This document shows, one piece after another, positions 7,617 to 15,699 of a DNA stretch of 64,000 nt. The DNA is taken from positions 1 through 64,000 of the forward strand of contig CAZZVQ010000010.1 in assembly GCA_964657565.1 (NCBI GenBank), in the 5' to 3' direction. The stretch is from JAVVHH01 sp964657565. GTDB lineage: Bacteria > Pseudomonadota > Alphaproteobacteria > Acetobacterales > Acetobacteraceae. Position 1 is the first letter of the stretch; every line of letters starts with the position of its first letter. The translations under genes were made by a program, and so were the position numbers. Under the pieces are notes generated by a model. That model was not told where the DNA came from. It saw nothing but the letters and a program-made list of their open reading frames with translations, and made no database searches.

Positions 7617-8455
7617 TGGGCGGCTTCCCGCTCGCTTCGGCCGCCAGTGCGCGCGCGTTCGTCGACTCGCTCGACCTGGCCGGCGCCAGGGTCGCCGGCC
7701 TGGTGCGGTCGGCCACGACCGAAGCCGCGCCGACGCCCTCGGTCGCAACGCCCGCGGCGGGGAGCAACGCGGTCGGGCTCGGGGTCAAGTCCGGCGTCGA
7801 GCAGGCCTTCCTGGTCGGCGGCCAGATCGTCTCGTTCAACGCGGCGGTGACCGAGGAGCGCCGAGCCGCCGCGCTGAATTGCTGCCTGCTGGCCCAGCTC
7901 CGGGCGACCAAGCTGCTCGGCACGCCGAAGACCCCGGGCGACGCGCTGGAATGGCATGCCAGCATCGTGAACACCCTCATCAATCTGGGCTGGGCCCCGC
8001 AAGCCGACGTCAAGGTGGATGACGCGACGGCAACCAAGGGTCTCGAAGTCGACAAGATCCTGTTCGACATCATCGCGTCGCTGCTCGGCGACGGCAGCGT
8101 TGCCGCCGTGCTGGTCAAGAAGGTGCTCGACGCGATCACCAAGGCCAAGACCGACGACCCGTTCATCACGCTGTACAATTCGCGCGTGGTGCAGCAGACT
8201 CTGGTCGATTTCGGCGCCGCGCTCGGCGATGCGAGCGATGACGGCTTCCTGCTCAGCGTCGTGGAATGCATCGTCGAGGTCACGTCGAACCAGCAGCAGG
8301 TGCTGTTCTTCAAGTGGCAATCCGACTCCGCGCAGGTCACCGGCCGCCGGTTCGACCTGTCGTTGTCGGACAGCGTGTATAAAACCGTCCAGCCGAAGGT
8401 GGAACAAATGCTCCAACAGCATGCCCGCGACTTCATCGCGTCGATCTCGATCTGA
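7616..8455 (+). CDS. Unknown protein of lysozyme/NlpC operon
   Basis: A 279-residue protein not assigned to any family I recognise. It has an Ala-rich N-terminal third (GGFPLASAASARAFVDSLDL), then predicted alpha-helical stretches (ERRAAALNCCLLAQLRATK, VDKILFDIIASLLGDGSVAAVLVKKVLDAI), and ends with a beta/alpha segment (NQQQVLFFKWQSDSAQVTGRRFDLSLSD). There is no signal peptide or obvious transmembrane helix. It is joined by one-base TGATG overlaps to the lysozyme before it and the NlpC peptidase after it, so the three are translated together. It might be a chaperone, adaptor or immunity factor for the two wall hydrolases, but this is only context. The ATG at 7616 is preferred to the TTG just before it. 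Confidence 0.72.
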   Translation: MGGFPLASAASARAFVDSLDLAGARVAGLVRSATTEAAPTPSVATPAAGSNAVGLGVKSGVEQAFLVGGQIVSFNAAVTEERRAAALNCCLLAQLRATKLLGTPKTPGDALEWHASIVNTLINLGWAPQADVKVDDATATKGLEVDKILFDIIASLLGDGSVAAVLVKKVLDAITKAKTDDPFITLYNSRVVQQTLVDFGAALGDASDDGFLLSVVECIVEVTSNQQQVLFFKWQSDSAQVTGRRFDLSLSDSVYKTVQPKVEQMLQQHARDFIASISI

Positions 8456-9051
8456 TGACCGAAGATCCCGCCAAGCCCGAGGATTTCGACCCCGCTGCGC
8501 CCGGCATCGTCGACGCGGTGCGGGCGGCCAATTTCGGCCTCGAGACAGCGCTCACCGAGGCCAGCGCGCCGACGCACCCGCCGGGCACGCCGGCGACGCT
8601 GCCGATCGACGCCGCGGCCGCCCGCGCCTTCTTGCAGGCGTGCATGCACTCAGTGCCGCGGGTGGTCTACCATCTGGGCGACAAGGTGCCGTTTCACGGC
8701 GCCGTGCCCGGCAAGGACTTCAAGACCGTGGACTGCAGCGGCTTCGTGCGCGAGCTGATCTTCCGCGCCACCCAGCCGGGTTTCAACTTCCCGGATGGGT
8801 CGGTCGTGCAGCGCGATTGGGTCAAGGCTCAGGGCTTCGCCCGTTCGAGCGTGGCCGATGCCGCCAAGCACGACGGTATCGTCCGCATCGCGTTCCTGTC
8901 GCCGCACGACACGGCCAGTCATATCGGGCATGTCACGATCGTGATCGACGGCGCCACGCTCGAATCGCATGGCGGCGTCGGCCCGGATAGCCGGCCATGG
9001 GACGGGTCCGACTGGCAGGCACAGACCGAGGTGTTCATCCTGCGCCCGTAA
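8455..9051 (+). CDS. NlpC/P60-family cysteine peptidase
   Basis: A 198-residue protein with the NlpC/P60 nucleophile block VDCSGFVRELIF (Cys94) and a later HIGHVTIVIDG block (His159) with ESHGG (His172), consistent with the Cys/His pair of peptidoglycan endopeptidases or amidases. The N-terminal 60 residues are polar and Pro/Ala-rich with no signal sequence. It is the last of three coupled genes with a pesticin-like lysozyme, so together they could cut both glycan and peptide bonds of the cell wall. The start ATG shares one base with the stop of the preceding gene. Which peptide bond is cut cannot be read from the sequence. Confidence 0.82.
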   Translation: MTEDPAKPEDFDPAAPGIVDAVRAANFGLETALTEASAPTHPPGTPATLPIDAAAARAFLQACMHSVPRVVYHLGDKVPFHGAVPGKDFKTVDCSGFVRELIFRATQPGFNFPDGSVVQRDWVKAQGFARSSVADAAKHDGIVRIAFLSPHDTASHIGHVTIVIDGATLESHGGVGPDSRPWDGSDWQAQTEVFILRP

Positions 9052-9136
9052 CGCAGCCTGCGTCATCAAAGCTTAACCCTTGGACCCCAGCGGATTGGCT
9101 ACAGGACTCGCCATCACTTGAGAGTGCTGGAAGCCG

Positions 9137-9937
9137 ATGCTGGTTCTGGACGGCGTTGGGAAGAGCTATAGCGGCGTGCCGGCGCTCCGCCCGATTTCGC
9201 TGCACGTGCCGCGCGGACAGTTCGTGGGCGTGATCGGCCGCTCCGGCGCCGGCAAGTCGACGCTGCTGCGCACGCTGAACCGGCTGACCGAACCGTCCTG
9301 CGGCCGGATCAGCTGGGACGGCACCGACGTGACGGCCCTGCGCGGGGCGGCGCTGCGTGACTGGCGGCGGCGCTGCGCCATGGTGTTCCAGCAATTCAAC
9401 CTGGCCGGCCGGCTCGACGTGATGGACAACGTCATCATGGGCCGGCTGGCGCATATGCCGACCTGGCGCGCCTGCTTCAAGCAGTGGCGGCGCGACGACC
9501 GGGTCATGGCGATGGCGGCGCTCGAACGGATGGACATCGCCGGGTTGGCGACCAAGCGCGCCGACGACCTCTCGGGCGGGCAGCAGCAGCGGGTGGCGAT
9601 CTGCCGGGCTCTGCTGCAGGAGCCGGAGATCGTGCTGGCCGACGAGCCGGTCGCCTCGCTCGACCCGCGCAACGCCCGCGTGGTGATGGACGCGCTGCAG
9701 CGGATCAACAAGCATTTCGGCCTGACCGTGCTGTGCAACCTGCACTCGCTCGATCTGGCGCGCAGCTATTGCGACCGGCTGGTCGGCATGGCGGCCGGCC
9801 GCGTGGTGTTCGACGACGTGCCGGCCGCGCTCACCGAGGACGTGGCGCGCGAGCTGTACGGCCTCGAGGCCAACGAGGTCATGGAAGTCCGGGAGCCGGC
9901 CGATGCGCTGGCGCTCCCGGGCGCCATCGCGGCCTAA
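9137..9937 (+). CDS. phnC: Phosphonate/phosphate ABC transporter ATPase PhnC
   Basis: A 266-residue ATP-binding subunit with Walker A GRSGAGKST (residues 34-42), signature LSGGQQQR and Walker B IVLADEPVASLD. FQQFNLAGRLDVMDNVIMGRL is characteristic of PhnC. It energises uptake of phosphonates or phosphite/phosphate with the following binding protein and two permeases. The ATG is preceded by GGAAG. No C-P lyase, phosphonatase or other phosphonate-degrading gene is in the window, so the substrate is open; the phn set here may serve organic or inorganic phosphorus uptake. Confidence 0.92.
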   Translation: MLVLDGVGKSYSGVPALRPISLHVPRGQFVGVIGRSGAGKSTLLRTLNRLTEPSCGRISWDGTDVTALRGAALRDWRRRCAMVFQQFNLAGRLDVMDNVIMGRLAHMPTWRACFKQWRRDDRVMAMAALERMDIAGLATKRADDLSGGQQQRVAICRALLQEPEIVLADEPVASLDPRNARVVMDALQRINKHFGLTVLCNLHSLDLARSYCDRLVGMAAGRVVFDDVPAALTEDVARELYGLEANEVMEVREPADALALPGAIAA

Positions 9938-9955
9938 CCCGAACGCAAAGGACCC

Positions 9956-10882
9956 ATGATGATCGACCGCCGTACCCTGCTGGCCGGGCTCGCCGCCAGC
10001 ACCGCCGCCGCCGTGCCCGCCCGCGCCCAGAGCGGCTACCCGGAGCTGGTCTACGCCGTCATCCCGTCGGAGAACGCCTCGGGCGTCACCGGCCGCTACG
10101 GCCCGTTCGTGGAGTATCTGAGCCGGCAGCTCGGCACCAAGGTGACGCTGCGGATCGCCAACGACTATGCCGCCGTGATCGAGGGGCAGCGCTCCGGCAA
10201 CATCCACATGGCCTATTACGGCCCCGCCGCCTTCGCCCGCGCCCTGCTGACCGGCGTGAAGACCAGCGCCTTCGTCATCGACGTGAACAACGACGGCAGC
10301 AAGGGCTACTACTCGGTCTTCTACGTGAAGGCCGATAGCCCGTATCACGAGGTCGCGCAGCTCAAGGGCAAGGTGCTGGGCCTGGTCGATCCGAACTCGA
10401 CGTCCGGCTACAACATGCCGCTGTTCGCGTTGAACAAGAGGGGCATCAACGCCGAGGAGTTCTTCTCGCGGGTGATGATCACCGGCAGCCACGAAAACGC
10501 GGTGCTCGCGCTGCAGCAGGGGACGGTGCAGGTCGCGGCCAATTTCTGGAACGCGCCGGACGACAGCAACCTGACCCGCATGTTGAACAAGGGCATGGTC
10601 AAGAACGCCGCCGGCAAGCCGGCGACGGTCGACGATTTCCGCATCGTGCTGACGTCCGACCTGATCATCAACGCCCCGACCGCCTATCTCGACACCCTGC
10701 CCGACGCGCTGAAGGGCGCGATCCGCACCGCGTTCGTCGATGCCGCCAAGAACGATCCGGAGGCGTTCAAGCGCTTGTCGGACGGCAAGAACCAGCCGTT
10801 CCAGACCACCGACAACGCCGCCTATGGCGACACCATCAAGCTGATCCAGTTCGTCGACCGGCTACGCAAGCAAAACGGCTGA
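9956..10882 (+). CDS. phnD: Phosphonate/phosphate ABC transporter periplasmic binding protein PhnD
   Basis: A 308-residue binding protein beginning MMIDRRTLLAGLAAS, a Tat-like signal (twin Arg followed by a hydrophobic stretch ending ARAQS). The mature part starts GYPELVYAVIPSENASG and includes the typical PhnD blocks YGPAAFARAL and NSTSGYNMPLF. It captures the substrate in the periplasm for PhnCEE. It lies 18 bases after phnC, and phnE starts immediately after its stop. Confidence 0.92.
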   Translation: MMIDRRTLLAGLAASTAAAVPARAQSGYPELVYAVIPSENASGVTGRYGPFVEYLSRQLGTKVTLRIANDYAAVIEGQRSGNIHMAYYGPAAFARALLTGVKTSAFVIDVNNDGSKGYYSVFYVKADSPYHEVAQLKGKVLGLVDPNSTSGYNMPLFALNKRGINAEEFFSRVMITGSHENAVLALQQGTVQVAANFWNAPDDSNLTRMLNKGMVKNAAGKPATVDDFRIVLTSDLIINAPTAYLDTLPDALKGAIRTAFVDAAKNDPEAFKRLSDGKNQPFQTTDNAAYGDTIKLIQFVDRLRKQNG

Positions 10883-11764
10883 GTGGCGCTCGTCGCCATC
10901 CCGCCGGAGCCGCAGCTCGCGCCGCTGCTCCACGCCTACCGCGCCCATCAGCAGGCCCGCCGCAGCACGACGCTGCTCGGCGCTGCCTTGCTGCTGGGCG
11001 CGGTCGCGCTGGCCTGCTGGGGCGCGGAGATCCGCCCGGGCGTGTTCTGGGCGCAGATCGGCCATTTCGGCGGCTATTTCGAGCGGCTGACCGAGCTCGA
11101 CACCGGCGCCCGGGTCTGGACCGACCCGGTCTATTGGTTCTGGGGCCTGCGCCGCTGGTTGCGGCTGCTCGGCGAGACGGTGCTGATCGCCTATGTCGGC
11201 ACGCTGAGCGGGGCGGCGCTCGCGGTCGCGGGCGGGTTGCTCTCCAGCCGTAACCTGGTGCCGTCGCGCTGGCTCCGCATCGCCGTCAAGCGCGCGCTGG
11301 AACTGTGCCGGACGGTGCCCGACATCGTGTTCGCGCTGGTGTTCGTGGTGGCGTTCGGGCTGGGCGCGCTGCCCGGCGTGCTGGCGATCACGCTGCATAC
11401 GGCAGGCACGCTGGGCAAGCTGTTCGCCGAGGTTACGGAGACTATCGACCCCAAGCCGCTCGACGGCGCGCTCTCCACCGGCGCCCCATGGCTCGCGCGG
11501 GTGCGGCTGGCGGTGTTGCCGCAAGTGCTGTCCTCCTTCGTCAGCTACGGGCTGCTGCGGTTCGAGATCAACGTGCGGGGCGCCACGGTGATCGGCTTCG
11601 TCGGCGCCGGCGGCATCGGCGAGGAACTGATCACCGCCATCCGTAAATTCTACTACTCCGACGTCAGCGCGATCCTGCTGATGCTGGTCGTCGCGGTGAT
11701 GCTGATGGATTGGGCCTCCGAGACGCTGCGGCACCGGTTGCTCGCGCTGGAGGGCAGCCGGTGA
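10883..11764 (+). CDS. phnE: Phosphonate ABC transporter permease PhnE (first)
   Basis: A 293-residue inner-membrane protein that begins at a GTG directly abutting the phnD stop. Hydrophobic helices occur near residues 35-55, 95-120 and 140-165, with two more at the end. The cytoplasmic coupling loop (ALSTGAPWLARVRLAVLPQVL) and GATVIGFVGAGGIGEEL are standard for PhnE-type permeases. Its last four bases overlap the start of a second permease gene (GTGA), so the importer uses a heterodimeric channel. Confidence 0.9.
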   Translation: MALVAIPPEPQLAPLLHAYRAHQQARRSTTLLGAALLLGAVALACWGAEIRPGVFWAQIGHFGGYFERLTELDTGARVWTDPVYWFWGLRRWLRLLGETVLIAYVGTLSGAALAVAGGLLSSRNLVPSRWLRIAVKRALELCRTVPDIVFALVFVVAFGLGALPGVLAITLHTAGTLGKLFAEVTETIDPKPLDGALSTGAPWLARVRLAVLPQVLSSFVSYGLLRFEINVRGATVIGFVGAGGIGEELITAIRKFYYSDVSAILLMLVVAVMLMDWASETLRHRLLALEGSR

Positions 11765-12543
11765 GCGTCGCGCTGCCACCGCGGCGCCGGGCTAGTCGGG
11801 CGGCGTGGCTGCTGGTGGCGGCCGCGGCGGCGCTTTACGGGTTCGGGTTGTGGTGGATCGGGGCGTCGCCGCTGCGGATCTGGCGTGGGCTGGACCAGCT
11901 CGGGACCATCCTGACGCTGATGTGGCCGCCGACGCCGGGCTCCCACCTGGTGCTGTACCTGCAGGCGCTGGGGCAGACCGTGTCCATCGCGCTGCTCGGG
12001 ACGCTGGGCGCGGCCGTGTTCGCGGTGCCGTTCGGGGCGTTGGCGGCGCGCAACGTGGTCGCCAACCGCCTGCTCCACATGCTGACCCGGCGCGGGCTCG
12101 ACACGATCCGCAGCGTCGACACCTTGATCTGGGCGCTGATCTGGATCGACGTGGTCGGGCTCGGCCCGTTCGCCGGGGCGCTGGCCATCGCGTCGGCGGA
12201 TTTCGGCGCGCTGGCCAAGCTGATGTCGGAGGCGATCGAGACGGCCGACCGGCGGCCGGCCGAGGGCGTGCTGTCGGTCGGCGGTTCCCGGCTCGCGGTG
12301 CTGCGGTTCGGCATCGTGCCGCAGGTGCTGCCGATCGTCGCGAGCCAGTTGCTGTATTTCTTCGAGAGCAACACCCGGTCGGCCACCATCATCGGCATCG
12401 TCGGCGCCGGCGGCATCGGGCTGCACCTCTACGAGCAGATCCGCGTGCTGCAATGGGACCAGGCGGCGTTCCTGATCCTGCTGGTGTTGCTCACGGTCGC
12501 CCTCATCGACCAGCTCTCGAGCCGGCTGCGCGCGGCGATGTGA
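11761..12543 (+). CDS. phnE: Phosphonate ABC transporter permease PhnE (second)
   Basis: A 260-residue permease paralogous to the preceding one: a coupling loop (EGVLSVGGSRLAVLRFGIVPQVLP) and the shared SATIIGIVGAGGIGLHLYEQI block. I chose the GTG at 11761, which overlaps the previous stop as GTGA, rather than the in-frame ATG at 11710 inside phnE, because it gives a normal-length protein and coupling. It is the last gene of phnCDEE. It forms the inner-membrane channel with the first PhnE. Confidence 0.87.
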   Translation: MSVALPPRRRASRAAWLLVAAAAALYGFGLWWIGASPLRIWRGLDQLGTILTLMWPPTPGSHLVLYLQALGQTVSIALLGTLGAAVFAVPFGALAARNVVANRLLHMLTRRGLDTIRSVDTLIWALIWIDVVGLGPFAGALAIASADFGALAKLMSEAIETADRRPAEGVLSVGGSRLAVLRFGIVPQVLPIVASQLLYFFESNTRSATIIGIVGAGGIGLHLYEQIRVLQWDQAAFLILLVLLTVALIDQLSSRLRAAM

Positions 12544-12614
12544 CGCACCACACTTGTTATGTTAACGCAATGGAAATAGGGTTCTCGTTCCGGCCTTGCC
12601 GAGAGGAGAAACCA

Positions 12615-14681
12615 ATGACGACCAAAATGGTCTGCTGCGTGATCGCCGTGCTCTTGCTCTCATTGGGCGTGCGGGCCGCACCGAGTTGCCCTGTCGAGGA
12701 TCCCGCCATTCGCGCGGCGGCCCGGAACAAGCTCTATCTATACTTCCCGACCGCCGACGATGCCGGCTTTCCCGCGCAGACCAACTGTACGCTCGGAACG
12801 ACGACTTGCTTCGGCGGCATCACCGTGCGCCCGTTGAAGGCGTTCGACATCAGCCCGCTCTCCTCCTATACCGGGTCGGTCGGGGACCTGCGCGACAGCG
12901 TGCGCGACGTGGTGACCGACGATTATTGCGAGTTCAACGTGCAGGTGGTCGAGACCACGTCGGTGCCACCGACGACTTTCCCGCGGCGGGCGACGATCGG
13001 GATCGGGGCCGACGCCAATGTATCGGCAAGCGGCACGCTGTTCGGCGTCGCCCAGGAGGTCGATAGTGGCGACGGCGTCGGCGTGGATTACGCCCGCGTG
13101 TTCGGCGGCAGCTATCAATCCCTGGCCGGCGGCGCCGGCGGCGCGCTGAACGGCGCGAAATCGACGTTGCAACGCTGGGCGTTCTCGATCGGCGGTACGG
13201 CGGCGCACGAGGCCGGGCACACGTTCGGCCTGCAGCACAACGACGACTTCTTCCAGAACTCTCCCAACTGCGGAGACGGCACTGACGAAACCAAACCGGG
13301 CGAGGATGCGCTGACCCGGCACCTGATGGCGAGTGGCTGTCATTTCACCGATGAGCAGCGGGCGGGGTTCCGGCGCCATTTCAGCGATGCGACGTTCAGC
13401 ATCCTGGCCGCCAACATCGGCCTCACGCTGGAGACGATCCACAACTGGGACCTGGTCAACCCGAACAGTGGCGCTGCCTCGAAAGTTCGTTTCGATGTTC
13501 TCAGCCCGGCGACCAGCTTGACGTTGACGTGGTCGTACAATGGCGGGCTGAGCCCGTGGACCGCTCCCGTCGTCACCGGGCCGCTCGGCACGACGACCTT
13601 CCAGGGCACCGTGTTCAATCGCTTCCAAGTCACCTGGTCGGTGGCCAAGGCATGGAACAACGGCTCGCCGGGTGTGGTGCCGGGTGGCGCGGAGTTTCAC
13701 GTCGGCGCGGCGTTCTCCGGGGTCGATTTCTCGGTGCCCAACCCGATCGTGGTCGCCAAGATCGCCCTGCTCGACAGCGGCGGAACGCCGCTGACGCTGC
13801 AGCCGCGGATGCCGGGCTACGACGCGGGCGCGCTCGACGTCGCGTCAGGTGATTTCGGTTTCAAATTCTTCAACGTCGATAACCCCGCCCGGCCGCTGCA
13901 GATCAGGAACCTGGTGATCACGCAGGTGCCGCGGATCGTTGCCATCGAGGCGATGGTCTCGGGCGGCGCGCTTCGATCCTGGCAGGACCTGCCGATCGTG
14001 CCCTGGAGCCTGTCTCGCGAGGCGCTCTGTGCCGCCCAGAAGGGCGACTGCATCGCGACGCTGAGCGCCAGGCCACAACCAGTTTCGGTCAGTAAGCTCG
14101 GCCGCGGCCGGCACATCGCCGAACAATTCGACGGCAGGTGCCAAGAGGCGAACCCGGCGGGGCCGCGCGACAGCACCGGCAATCCGGACGTGAACACCTG
14201 CCCGACCAAGGGCTTCAGCTTGGATCTGTTCCCGTCGACGATGGTCTATGTCACCGCCTCGGTGATCGACCCCGCCGCCAAGCATTGGAACCCGGCAACC
14301 AAGACGTTCATAACCGGCCCCGTGGAGACCCGCCTGTTCTACCAATTCGCCGGCCGGCATCCGGATTTGAACCGCAACGGGGTCGACGACTACATCGACA
14401 TTGCCCTCAAAACCTCGCACGATGAGAACAAGGACGGGGTGCCGGACGACGCTCGCACGTGCAGCAAGCCGCTTTCCGATCTGGAGGCGGCAGAACTGCA
14501 GGAGAGGAACCAGCGTCTGCTGTTGGGCGATTATGAGCGCCGGCAGGGACGACAGGACGGAGCCTCACCACGGGCGGCCATGCTGAAAGCGGCGGCGGCC
14601 CGTGAGGCGGCATGGAAGGCGTTTGGCACATGCGAGGAGCGTCAAGGCGTGCGCGTTCAGGCGGCAAGCGTGCTTCAGTGA
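12615..14681 (+). CDS. Secreted metzincin-type zinc metalloprotease
   Basis: A 688-residue precursor. MTTKMVCCVIAVLLLSLGVRAAP is a Sec signal peptide with cleavage near Ala22. HEAGHTFGLQH starting at residue 198 is the full metzincin zinc site HExxHxxGxxH, with Glu199 as catalytic base; its Met-turn may be LMASGCHF. Residues 230-560 are beta-rich and of unknown role. Near residue 590, DLNRNGVDDYIDIA and DENKDGVPDD resemble calcium-binding thrombospondin-type-3 or dockerin-like loops. A strong ribosome site (GAGAGGAGAA) fixes the start, 71 bases after phnE. Its stop overlaps the start of a tiny secreted peptide gene. An extracellular calcium-stabilised protease is the best reading. Confidence 0.82.
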   Translation: MTTKMVCCVIAVLLLSLGVRAAPSCPVEDPAIRAAARNKLYLYFPTADDAGFPAQTNCTLGTTTCFGGITVRPLKAFDISPLSSYTGSVGDLRDSVRDVVTDDYCEFNVQVVETTSVPPTTFPRRATIGIGADANVSASGTLFGVAQEVDSGDGVGVDYARVFGGSYQSLAGGAGGALNGAKSTLQRWAFSIGGTAAHEAGHTFGLQHNDDFFQNSPNCGDGTDETKPGEDALTRHLMASGCHFTDEQRAGFRRHFSDATFSILAANIGLTLETIHNWDLVNPNSGAASKVRFDVLSPATSLTLTWSYNGGLSPWTAPVVTGPLGTTTFQGTVFNRFQVTWSVAKAWNNGSPGVVPGGAEFHVGAAFSGVDFSVPNPIVVAKIALLDSGGTPLTLQPRMPGYDAGALDVASGDFGFKFFNVDNPARPLQIRNLVITQVPRIVAIEAMVSGGALRSWQDLPIVPWSLSREALCAAQKGDCIATLSARPQPVSVSKLGRGRHIAEQFDGRCQEANPAGPRDSTGNPDVNTCPTKGFSLDLFPSTMVYVTASVIDPAAKHWNPATKTFITGPVETRLFYQFAGRHPDLNRNGVDDYIDIALKTSHDENKDGVPDDARTCSKPLSDLEAAELQERNQRLLLGDYERRQGRQDGASPRAAMLKAAAAREAAWKAFGTCEERQGVRVQAASVLQ

Positions 14682-14887
14682 ACGGGGTAGCGTTGATATG
14701 GCTGGTCGCTGGGGTCACGATTGCGGCCCCAGCCCAGGAGCCGGCGGCGCGCAACTACATCGCGCGCAGCCGGGCCGCGTGCGAGGCGATCGACTACACC
14801 TGCCCCGCTGGTGCCAAGCCGTTTCAGGACGACACCGGCTGCGGCTGCGAGACCCCGAGCCCGCCGCCCGACGCTCACCGGCGGTAA
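14678..14887 (+). CDS. Small secreted Cys-rich peptide coupled to the metzincin
   Basis: A 69-residue precursor starting at a GTG that overlaps the metzincin stop as GTGA. The N-terminus (VNGVALIWLVAGVTIAAPAQE) is a signal peptide, leaving a mature peptide of about 50 residues with four Cys: CEAIDYTCPAGAKPFQDDTGCGCE. The pattern CPxGxxPFxDxxGCGCE occurs in small bacterial secreted proteins and in proteins carrying protease-inhibitor-like modules; I do not know its proven function. Coupling to a secreted protease makes an inhibitor, chaperone or substrate role possible. Its 3' end overlaps the convergent FGE-like gene by 13 bases. Confidence 0.6.
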   Translation: MNGVALIWLVAGVTIAAPAQEPAARNYIARSRAACEAIDYTCPAGAKPFQDDTGCGCETPSPPPDAHRR

Positions 14888-15699
14888 CGCGGCCCGGTCT
14901 CTGCCGGAAGCAGGCCGGTCTCGGCGAAGATCGCGGTGCGGAAGCCGATGTTCCTGGACCAGTCGCCGTAGCGGTAGAGCATGCGCCGCTCCGGCGGCGG
15001 CGGTGGCTCGTCGCTGTCGCGCTCGATGTCGGGATCGTCCAGGAGCGTCGCCGGCGAGATCGCGAGCGCCTCGTCGTCGTCGGGTTCGGGGTAGCCGATC
15101 CACTCCCTGCCGCAGCCGCCCCAGAGCGCTTCGATCGCGCCGGGCATCAGTTGCTGGGCGGCCGCCCAGATGTTCTGCGCGGGCAATTGCTTGCCCATCC
15201 ATGCGGCGCACGCCATCGCGTTGCCGGCGGTGAGCCGGGTCACGGGCCGGGTCTCGTCGTCTTGGCCGACGATCCGGGCGGGATCGCTCGGCCTGGCGCC
15301 GGCTAGCGCCAGGTAGCCGGCATACTGCCAGATCGCGACGGGCCGAAGAGCCAGCCAGGCGAGGGACGGCGTCCAGCGCCGGATCGCATCGGGGTGCCAG
15401 TCCGGCTCGGGGGGCGCGCGTGGCAGCAGCAGCATCGCCGCGACCTCCACGGTATCGAACCAGAGCTGCCCCGCCTCGGGCGCCTCGGGCGGCAGCGGAC
15501 CCAGCCACGCCATGCGGCCCTGCCAGGGACCCTCGGCGGTGGGCACGGCGCAGCTCCCGTGTTCCGCGAAGTGCGCGAGCAGGTCGGCGTCGAACGGCTG
15601 CACCGCCCGCAGCGCCGCGGCTAGCCGTGCCGCGGCGCCGGAATCCCGGGCGCGCAGGTGATCGATGTAACGGTCCGCCAGACTCACTCGACCACTCAC
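14875..15699 (-). CDS. Divergent formylglycine-generating-enzyme (FGE-sulfatase) domain protein
   Basis: A 274-residue protein without signal peptide. Residues 150-190 (RPVTRLTAGNAMACAAWMGKQLPAQNIWAAA) follow the FGE-sulfatase/EgtB pattern PVTxVSWxDAxAFCxWxGKRLPTExEWExAA, and the end (DWSRNIGFRTAIFA) matches the terminal NxGFR block of that fold. The usual RLPTEAEWE residues and the Cys pair of true FGEs are not conserved, so catalytic activity is doubtful. The GTG start overlaps the stop of the upstream DUF4157 gene (GTGA). This coupling suggests the two work together, for example as a modifier, cap or immunity factor. Confidence 0.6.
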   Translation of the reverse strand: MSGRVSLADRYIDHLRARDSGAAARLAAALRAVQPFDADLLAHFAEHGSCAVPTAEGPWQGRMAWLGPLPPEAPEAGQLWFDTVEVAAMLLLPRAPPEPDWHPDAIRRWTPSLAWLALRPVAIWQYAGYLALAGARPSDPARIVGQDDETRPVTRLTAGNAMACAAWMGKQLPAQNIWAAAQQLMPGAIEALWGGCGREWIGYPEPDDDEALAISPATLLDDPDIERDSDEPPPPPERRMLYRYGDWSRNIGFRTAIFAETGLLPAETGPRYRR

